From positions 1 through 8,117 of the forward strand of contig CAZBIU010000312.1 in NCBI GenBank assembly GCA_964491625.1: a DNA stretch of 8,117 nucleotides. Reading direction: 5' to 3'. This document shows positions 1 to 8,117 of the stretch, in pieces. The notes beneath the pieces were generated by a model. That model saw only the letters and a list, made by a program, of their open reading frames with translations. It was not told the DNA's origin and did not search any database. This DNA comes from Fen-1118 sp964491625 (GTDB lineage: Bacteria > Myxococcota_A > Polyangia > Fen-1088). Each line of letters begins with the position of its first letter. Positions within the stretch are counted from its first letter, which is position 1. The translations under genes and the position numbers were made by a program.

Positions 1-285
1 GCTGGAGGTAATGAAGGCGATGGCGGGCGTGGGCAGCGGCCCCACCAGCATGACATCCGCGCCTGCCGAGACAATCCCGGCTTCCAGGGCGCTTTCGAAC
101 ATGTATCCGGAAAGTCGGGTGTCCTTCCCGATCACGATTCGACAGCGCCGCCCGCGTTGGCGGAAATGCTCGGCCACCGACCGGCCCAAGGCCAGAGCGA
201 CCTCGGCGGTCATAGGATACTGGTTGGCGACACCTCGGATACCGTCGGTGCCGAATAGTCTACGCTTGGGGGCACTGTCAGCCAT
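1..285 (-). CDS. glmM: Phosphoglucosamine mutase, N-terminal part (runs off the left edge)
   Basis: GlmM converts glucosamine-6-phosphate to glucosamine-1-phosphate in the cytoplasm, on the route to UDP-GlcNAc for peptidoglycan and LPS. The 95 visible residues begin MADSAPKRRLFGTDGIRG; the RLFGTDGIRG block is the family N-terminal signature, followed by IGKDTRLSGYMFESAL (residues 52-67) and GPLPTPAIAF (82-91). The phosphorylated catalytic serine of the family (SASHNP motif, about residue 100) lies just beyond the edge and cannot be checked. The start is the ATG at 285, 13 bases after the folP stop, with only a weak AGG about 7 bases before it, so translation may be coupled to folP. It is the last visible gene of tilS-ftsH-folP-glmM; ftsH-folP-glmM order is also known from E. 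coli. No frame problem is seen. Identity is secure; only completeness is unknown. Confidence 0.95.
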   Translation of the reverse strand, partial: MADSAPKRRLFGTDGIRGVANQYPMTAEVALALGRSVAEHFRQRGRRCRIVIGKDTRLSGYMFESALEAGIVSAGADVMLVGPLPTPAIAFITSS

Positions 286-298
286 TGTGGAACCTATT

Positions 299-1117
299 CT
301 AGTGTCTTTTCGGGCCAGGGCGAACCTTCGCGATGGCCTCGGCCACACAAACCACATCGCGCATCTCTTTCACGTCGTGGACCCTGACCGCATCGGCGCC
401 GCCCAAGATAGCGGCGGTGACTGCGGCGGCCGTGCCGAAAACCCGCATCTGAGTGGGCTGTCCGGTCAAGTCGCCGATGAAGCGCTTGCGCGAGACCCCG
501 AGCATGACGGGTACGCCAAGCGCAGAGCGCAGGTCGGCCAGGTCGTGCAGCAGGCGAAGATTGTGCTCGGACGTCTTGCCGAAACCGATTCCGGGATCCG
601 CCCAGATGTCCCTGCATCCAGCCTGGCGTGCTGCCGCAATTCGATCCTGAAGCTCGGTGGCGACCTCGCTGACCACATCGCCGAAATGGATGGCGGTCAT
701 CATGCTGGCCGGAGGGCCGCGCAGATGGCCCAGCACGATGGCGGCCCCGGCCTCGGCCGCTACGCCCAGGATGGCCGGGTCAAGCAGTCCGCCCGAGACG
801 TCGTTGACCACCGTCGCCCCCGCGGCGAGTGCCGCGCGCGCGGTGCCGGCTTTGTAGGTGTCGATGGAAACTCGCGCGCGCCCGGCCAGCCGCCTGCACA
901 ACGCCGCGATGGCGGGACGGACACGAGCGATTTCCTCGCCTTCCGGAACCGGCACCGCTCCCGGTCGGGTCGATTCGCCCCCCACGTCGATCCAATGCGC
1001 ACCCTGCTCGGCCATCTGCACGCCGGCGTTCACGGCGCCCTCTACCGACGAGAATCGGCCGCCGTCTGAAAAGGAGTCCGGCGTCAGGTTGAGAACACCG
1101 ACGATGAGGACCGGCAT
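299..1117 (-). CDS. folP: Dihydropteroate synthase
   Basis: DHPS condenses 6-hydroxymethyl-7,8-dihydropterin pyrophosphate with p-aminobenzoate to give dihydropteroate in folate synthesis, and is the sulfonamide target. The 272 residues carry the family motifs in order: NLTPDSFSDGG (10-20), GGESTRPGA (46-54), SIDTYK (84-89), NDVSGG (105-110), DPGIGFGKT (174-182), SRKRFIG (209-215) and RVHDV (245-249). By family alignment the key residues N10, D86, N105, D174, K211, R245 and H247 are all present. The usual LMHMxGxPxTM loop reads VLGHLRGPPASM (128-139), keeping the His and Gly but otherwise variant. The length is close to the E. coli enzyme (282), though the N-terminus is short, with the first strand starting at residue 2. 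No clear Shine-Dalgarno sequence precedes the ATG; the ftsH stop is 14 bases upstream, so coupling is likely. Identity is secure and the exact start fairly so. Confidence 0.96.
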   Translation of the reverse strand: MPVLIVGVLNLTPDSFSDGGRFSSVEGAVNAGVQMAEQGAHWIDVGGESTRPGAVPVPEGEEIARVRPAIAALCRRLAGRARVSIDTYKAGTARAALAAGATVVNDVSGGLLDPAILGVAAEAGAAIVLGHLRGPPASMMTAIHFGDVVSEVATELQDRIAAARQAGCRDIWADPGIGFGKTSEHNLRLLHDLADLRSALGVPVMLGVSRKRFIGDLTGQPTQMRVFGTAAAVTAAILGGADAVRVHDVKEMRDVVCVAEAIAKVRPGPKRH

Positions 1118-1131
1118 GGTGCCGAGGGATG

Positions 1132-3081
<1,950 letters not shown>

Positions 3082-3086
3082 CGGCG

Positions 3087-3091
3087 TCCTT
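3087..3091 (-). promoter_or_regulatory. Ribosome binding site of ftsH, fixing a GTG start
   Basis: On the minus strand AAGGA is followed by CGCCG and then GTG at 3081. The 5-base spacing is good and no ATG lies between this site and TM helix 1 in frame, so the GTG is the best start for FtsH. Confidence 0.75.
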
Positions 3092-3103
3092 ATCGAATGG
3101 TTG

Positions 3104-3139
3104 TACCTCAGATATTGACACCAAATGGGGTGTCGTCAA
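3104..3139 (-). promoter_or_regulatory. Candidate internal promoter in front of ftsH
   Basis: Reading the minus strand, TTGACG (3139-3134, five of six matches to the -35 consensus, overlapping the tilS stop codon) is separated by exactly 17 bases from AATATC (3116-3111, a weak -10 match). Transcription would begin near 3104, leaving about 23 bases of leader that include the AAGGA site before the GTG. The spacer also contains CCCCATTT, which equals the -10 core of the E. coli heat-shock sigma-32 promoter, but no CTTGAA-like -35 stands at the right distance, so a sigma-32 reading is weak. An internal promoter would allow ftsH-folP-glmM to be transcribed without tilS. This is a reading by eye only. 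Confidence 0.35.
3117..3134. repeat. Perfect 6-bp inverted repeat in the tilS-ftsH gap
   Basis: On the minus strand GACACC, a 6-base centre CCATTT, and GGTGTC form a perfect two-arm inverted repeat. It starts one base after the TilS stop codon and coincides almost exactly with the spacer of the candidate ftsH promoter. It could be an operator-like protein site or a small RNA hairpin. No T-run follows in either direction, so it is not a standard terminator. Confidence 0.5.
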
Positions 3140-4389
3140 CGCGCCACGCGCACCTCGATCCATTCCCGAGTGCGTTGATCGGGACGCCCCGCCTCTGACG
3201 GACGCAGTCCGGGGACGAACAAGATGGTCCCTGCTCCATCGCAAAGCACCGGCAAGGTCCGTCGATCACGCCTCGGAATCTTGGCGTCGATAAGCAAATC
3301 CGAGAGCTTACGAGTGCCGCGACCCAACCGGGGCGCCATTCGATCGCCCGGCTGCCACGGCCGCAGGCACAACGGCCAGCGCAGCTCGGCGACGTCAAAG
3401 CAGGCTCGATTTCCGTCGGGCCAAGGGACAGGCCGCAGCTGCAGAACCTCGATTTCAGGAGCCGGTGGGTCAAAGATCCGAAATCGGCCGCCCGCCGGGG
3501 TGATCGATTTCACCGCTCCCGGAGCGATCGACGCGCGCGTGACGCTCACCTTGGGCTGCCAGTGCACGTGGCCGTAGCTGACGACGACCTCGCCATCCTT
3601 TGCGGCGACCTGGCGCGTACCCCGACCTTCGCGAACCAGCCGCTCGACGGTTTCAGCCGCGCGCCCAGGTAGGTGCGCAGAACCGGGTAGCTTGTCCCGC
3701 CAGCTCCGCGGTCCCCTGCCCTGTGCCTGTCGTGACAGCGCCAACAGCGCATCGACCACGCGGGGATTCTCGCGCGCGAGCATCGGTAGGACGTCGTGGC
3801 GAATGCGTGACCGGGCGTAGCGACGGTTCGCGTTCGACGGATCGGTGAGGAAAGCAATCTTCCGCTTGGCGAGAAACGCCAAAAGCTCGGTCCGGCGCAC
3901 ATCGAGCAGTGGCCGCACGAACAACTCGCGCCGGTACGGAATGCCAGCCAGGCCGACGATTCCGGTGCCGCGCAGGATTCGGAACAACACCGTCTCGGCC
4001 TGGTCGTCTGCGGTGTGTCCAAGCGCGACCTTGTTGCAACCGACGCTCAACGCCGCCTCCGCCAGCGCCGCCAAGCGTACGGTGCGCGCAGCATCCTGGA
4101 CCGACACGTGGGAGCGCCGGGCCGAGCTCACGTCGACCCTGAGCACGGCGCACGGGATGTCGAGTGCGCGGCAGCGCTCCTCGACGCCTCGGGCTTCGTC
4201 CGCGGATTCGGCTCGCAAGCCGTGGTCGACGCACGCCGCTTGCACGGAGATTCCGAGCCGCTTGGCCAGGGTCAGAAGGCCATGCAAGAGAGCGGTCGAG
4301 TCGGGACCACCCGACAACGCCACCAATACGCGGTCGCCGCGCTCGACGAGCGCGTGTTCGCGAATGGTGCGCTGAATTTGCGACAGCAT
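3136..4389 (-). CDS. tilS: tRNA(Ile)-lysidine synthetase TilS
   Basis: TilS uses ATP and lysine to convert C34 of the tRNA-Ile CAU anticodon to lysidine, switching both its charging and codon reading from Met/AUG to Ile/AUA; it is normally essential. The 417 residues show the N-type ATP pyrophosphatase P-loop SGGPDST (26-32), CVDHGLR (53-59), GHTADDQAET (124-133), RGTGIVGLAGI (140-150), a DPSN motif (183-186) and the R193-S-R-I-R helix. A TilS C-terminal domain follows, with LRPWQPGDRM (342-351), the KLSDLLIDAKIP segment (361-372) and VPGLRPSEA (392-400). The length suits the long TilS form with substrate-binding and C-terminal domains. The ATG at 4389 has AGGA seven bases upstream; the same bases also resemble a -10 element. 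It is the first intact gene of the minus-strand operon and sits next to ftsH, as in many bacteria. Identity is secure. Confidence 0.96.
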   Translation of the reverse strand: MLSQIQRTIREHALVERGDRVLVALSGGPDSTALLHGLLTLAKRLGISVQAACVDHGLRAESADEARGVEERCRALDIPCAVLRVDVSSARRSHVSVQDAARTVRLAALAEAALSVGCNKVALGHTADDQAETVLFRILRGTGIVGLAGIPYRRELFVRPLLDVRRTELLAFLAKRKIAFLTDPSNANRRYARSRIRHDVLPMLARENPRVVDALLALSRQAQGRGPRSWRDKLPGSAHLPGRAAETVERLVREGRGTRQVAAKDGEVVVSYGHVHWQPKVSVTRASIAPGAVKSITPAGGRFRIFDPPAPEIEVLQLRPVPWPDGNRACFDVAELRWPLCLRPWQPGDRMAPRLGRGTRKLSDLLIDAKIPRRDRRTLPVLCDGAGTILFVPGLRPSEAGRPDQRTREWIEVRVAR

Positions 4390-4395
4390 CGGGGC

Positions 4396-4404
4396 ATCCT
4401 AGCA
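4396..4404 (-). promoter_or_regulatory. TGCTAGGAT element just before tilS: extended -10 and/or ribosome binding site
   Basis: On the minus strand TGC-TAGGAT fits the extended -10 pattern TGnTAnnnT. Only six bases (GCCCCG) separate it from the tilS ATG, which would place transcription start at or next to the A of ATG. The same stretch contains AGGA, seven bases before the ATG, usable as a Shine-Dalgarno sequence if transcription starts further upstream. The two readings exclude each other and sequence alone cannot decide. No good -35 lies 16-18 bases upstream. Confidence 0.35.
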
Positions 4405-4438
4405 GGAGTCTGCGCCGCGCAGGCAGGCGCGACTGCGT

Positions 4439-4645
4439 TCATTGCTCGCCGACTTCGACCTTGAGCTCGCGGATGCGATCCTCCACCACTGCCCGCTGCG
4501 GACTCTGCGGGACCTTGATGAGGTATTGCTGGTACGACCAGAGCGCCAGCTTTGCAAAGCCGCCCTTGTGGTAGGAGAGCGCCATGTTGAAGAGCAGCGC
4601 CGGGTCCGAGCTAATTTCGTAGGCCTTTTTGAATTCGGCTCGCAA
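4439..4645 (-). pseudogene. Remnant 3' end of a TPR-repeat protein gene
   Basis: The open stretch encodes 68 residues. Residues 15-46 fit one 34-residue TPR unit, with Tyr at position 11, Ala at 20, Tyr at 24 and Pro at 32 of the motif (LLFNMALSYHKGG...YLIKVP). A charged helix follows (RAVVEDRIRELKVEV) and the frame stops at 4439-4441. Residues 1-12 look like the second helix of a preceding TPR whose first helix is missing. The first possible codon is TTG at 4645, directly preceded in frame by TGA (4648-4646), and no ribosome binding site is seen. The other two minus frames through 4646-4720 do not restore a TPR helix, which favours loss of the 5' part over a simple frameshift. Similar TPR-plus-charged-helix arrangements occur in myxobacterial lipoprotein-like TPR proteins. 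It lies 49 bases upstream of tilS on the same strand. A genuine small protein from an unusual start cannot be excluded. Confidence 0.5.
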
Positions 4646-4709
4646 TCAATCGCGACCGCGTGGTGTCCGTAGTCGAGACAGCGAGTCTACCCATTGCAAC
4701 CAATACGCG

Positions 4710-4717
4710 GGAGAGGA
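4710..4717 (+). promoter_or_regulatory. Ribosome binding site of the repeat lipoprotein gene
   Basis: The stretch GGAGAGGA precedes the ATG at 4721: its GGAG lies seven bases and its AGGA three bases before the start. This purine-rich site fixes the start at 4721 rather than at the in-frame TTG at 4694, which would put nine extra residues in front of a normal signal peptide. Confidence 0.65.
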
Positions 4718-4720
4718 TCA

Positions 4721-5479
4721 ATGAAGACCAACATCGTTTCGGCCATGGCAACGGGACTGGTATTCCTGACCATGGGAATCGCCGCCTGCTCGTCGGACTC
4801 GGGACTCAATACCGGGACCGGCGGCAGTCAAGGCAACGGAGAAAGCTCTGGCTCGGGCGGCGCGAAGGCTACGGGAGGTGCCCAGAGCACCGGCGGTAGC
4901 TCAGCGAGCAGCCAAGCCAATGGCGGAAGCCAAAGCCCTGGTGGCCAGCCGGGAACCGGGGGCCGGAGCAGCACAGCGGGGAACGTCGGGACTGGAGGAT
5001 CCAGCGGTGGCGGCGGCGGTGTGCCCGGAACCGGTGGGACCACCGGACCACAAACAGGTCAGGCCGGTCGCACGGGGGCCGGCGGATCAACTGAGATCGG
5101 CGGCGCAGGTGGCGGCCCCGGCCCTGGCAGAGACGATGCGGCGATGCCTCCAGTCCCGGGCGACGGCGGTTTCACGCCTCCAGGGGCAGGCGACGGCGGC
5201 TTCACGCCTCCAGGGGCAATTGATGGCGGCTTCACGCCTCCGGGCAGAGGCGATGGCGGGTTCACGCCTCCAGGGGCGGGCGACGGCGGCTTCACGGGCC
5301 GGGGCGACGGCGGGTTCACGCCTCCAGGGGCGGGCGACGGCGGGTTCACGCCTCCAGGGGCGGGCGACGGCGGCTTCACGGGCCGAGGCGACGGTGGCTT
5401 TACGCCCCCAGGGGCAGGCGACGGTGGCTTCACGCCTCCGGGGGCAGGCGACGGCGGTTTCGGCCAGCGCCGCGGTTGA
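4721..5479 (+). CDS. Predicted Gly-rich lipoprotein with C-terminal FTPPGxGDGG tandem repeats
   Basis: I do not recognise a named family. The 252 residues start with a lipoprotein signal peptide (MKTN, then a hydrophobic core about 5-20) and lipobox IAAC with C23 as the predicted lipidated residue. Ser follows it, so by the E. coli +2 rule outer-membrane sorting is likely. Residues 24-150 are low-complexity Gly/Ser/Thr/Gln with repeated TGG, GTGG and GGS, the style of myxobacterial surface lipoproteins often misannotated as 'PE-PGRS'. Residues 151-246 are ten tandem units, eight of 10 residues (FTPPGxxDGG) and two of 8 residues (FTGRGDGG), and the protein ends FGQRRG. No Cys follows C23, and no enzyme domain or C-terminal membrane anchor is visible. 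The gene diverges from the TPR remnant and points toward alaS, 172 bases away. It is probably an extended, flexible cell-surface or cell-wall-associated protein. Signal peptide, lipobox and ribosome binding site make a real gene likely; the function is unknown. Confidence 0.8.
   Translation: MKTNIVSAMATGLVFLTMGIAACSSDSGLNTGTGGSQGNGESSGSGGAKATGGAQSTGGSSASSQANGGSQSPGGQPGTGGRSSTAGNVGTGGSSGGGGGVPGTGGTTGPQTGQAGRTGAGGSTEIGGAGGGPGPGRDDAAMPPVPGDGGFTPPGAGDGGFTPPGAIDGGFTPPGRGDGGFTPPGAGDGGFTGRGDGGFTPPGAGDGGFTPPGAGDGGFTGRGDGGFTPPGAGDGGFTPPGAGDGGFGQRRG
5171..5458 (+). repeat. Ten tandem in-frame 30/24-bp repeats
   Basis: Units begin at 5171, 5201, 5231, 5261, 5291 (24 bp), 5315, 5345, 5375 (24 bp), 5399 and 5429; each starts TTC/TTT for Phe and ends DGG. 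Units 4 and 7 are identical over all 30 bases, while units 2 (GAID) and 3 (GRGD) differ most. Units 4-5-6 and 7-8-9 line up as two 84-bp copies, giving a higher-order period. The 8-residue unit FTGRGDGG equals the unit-3 type FTPPGRGDGG with the PP codons lost. All unit lengths are multiples of three, so gain or loss of units keeps the frame. Confidence 0.95.
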
Positions 5480-5509
5480 CGATGTTTCCGACGACCGGGC
5501 GTGGGCCGA

Positions 5510-5528
5510 GCGGCCTTCGCCCGGCCGC
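5510..5528 (+). terminator. Weak hairpin after the lipoprotein gene
   Basis: GCGGCC, a 7-base loop TTCGCCC and GGCCGC form a GC-only 6-bp stem 30 bases after the lipoprotein stop codon. It is followed by CTTATCGAGTT rather than a clear T-run, so it is at best a poor intrinsic terminator. Its position between two co-directional genes suits one. GC-rich chance pairing is a fair alternative. Confidence 0.3.
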
Positions 5529-5633
5529 CTTATCGAGTTCCTGGTAACTGCACCGCCGCGACGATACCGGCCCGCCGCTCGACAAAACGGCGAAAACCGG
5601 ACGCCGCTTTGCCGCACGTCCACCTTTCCGAGG

Positions 5634-5642
5634 TGCTAATCT
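5634..5642 (+). promoter_or_regulatory. TGCTAATCT element just before alaS: candidate extended -10
   Basis: TGC-TAATCT fits TGnTAnnnT and ends nine bases before the alaS ATG, so transcription would start only two or three bases ahead of the start codon. No Shine-Dalgarno sequence lies at a usable distance; the nearest, GAGGTG, ends 16 bases before the ATG. TTGCCG at 5609-5614 is 22 bases from TAATCT, too far for a normal -35. The TAA inside this element is also the in-frame stop that fixes the alaS start. Confidence 0.35.
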
Positions 5643-5651
5643 CCGCACCCC

Positions 5652-8117
<2,466 letters not shown>

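Noticed and set aside
11..1069. Long plus-strand open frame of 352 codons opposite glmM and folP
   Set aside because: It is fully antisense to two genes with complete family motifs, has no ribosome binding site or recognisable domain, and has the Arg/Ala/Gly-rich composition of GC-bias shadow frames.
4410..4422. 13-base palindrome CTGCGCCGCGCAG between the TPR remnant and tilS
   Set aside because: There is no T-run, it sits in very GC-rich sequence and it has a one-base centre; chance is the simplest explanation.
4646..4720. Promoter for the lipoprotein gene in the short divergent gap
   Set aside because: I looked for -35/-10 pairs (for example GAGACA with AACCAA) but none matches well enough to call, although a promoter should exist here or upstream.
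5171..5458. RTX-type calcium-binding repeats
   Set aside because: The unit GAGDGGFTPP resembles GGxGxDxUx only partly: the period is 10 rather than 9 and the hydrophobic residue is three, not two, positions after Asp.
5171..5458. CRISPR-like array
   Set aside because: Units are contiguous with no unique spacers and are translated in frame as part of the lipoprotein.
4878..5639. A second plus-strand frame of 253 codons, and minus-strand Pro-rich frames (KPPSPAPGGV repeats), across the lipoprotein gene
   Set aside because: A 30-bp repeat without stops keeps every frame open. Only the frame starting at 4721 has a ribosome binding site, signal peptide and lipobox.
5480..5651. T-box or other leader riboswitch controlling alaS
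   Set aside because: No T-box sequence, anticodon-bearing stem or terminator with T-run is visible, and the candidate promoter lies directly at the start codon.

Overview
The window is GC-rich, tightly packed bacterial chromosome. It holds a minus-strand housekeeping operon on the left, a short rearranged-looking junction with a repeat-rich lipoprotein in the middle, and alanyl-tRNA synthetase running off the right edge. The gene order tilS-ftsH-folP-glmM, the strong G/C third-position bias, a TPR fragment of a kind common in myxobacteria and a 'TGG/GTGG'-rich lipoprotein suggest a Myxococcota-type (former Deltaproteobacteria, perhaps Polyangia-like) genome. That placement is an inference from style, not from a database match.

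Region 1 (1-4389, minus strand) reads right to left as tilS (tRNA-Ile lysidine synthetase), ftsH (membrane AAA+ zinc protease), folP (dihydropteroate synthase) and glmM (phosphoglucosamine mutase, N-terminal 95 residues only). Gaps are 54, 14 and 13 bases, so this is almost certainly one transcription unit. The tilS-ftsH gap also contains a plausible internal promoter with an inverted repeat filling its spacer, which could let ftsH and the genes after it be expressed separately from tilS. ftsH starts at GTG with a good ribosome binding site.

Region 2 (4390-5651) is the only non-housekeeping part. A 68-codon minus-strand piece carries one good TPR unit, has an in-frame stop directly before it and no recognisable TPR start upstream, so it looks like the surviving 3' end of a lost gene. 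Diverging from it is a 252-residue predicted lipoprotein: signal peptide and lipobox, then about 125 residues of Gly/Ser/Thr-rich sequence, then ten tandem repeats of FTPPGxGDGG or the shorter FTGRGDGG. The repeats show a higher-order 84-bp period. This gene is the best candidate for something unusual in the window.

Region 3 (5652-8117, plus strand) is alaS, open to the window end with 822 codons, covering the catalytic and editing domains and the start of the C-Ala domain.

Two start regions (tilS and alaS) share a TGCTAnnnT element so close to the ATG that the transcripts may be leaderless or nearly so. I see no CRISPR array, tRNA, rRNA, transposase or phage gene. No stretch over 300 bases lacks a gene. 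Apart from the repeat lipoprotein and the junction beside it, the window is conserved core genome, and I do not see a convincing new multi-gene system.
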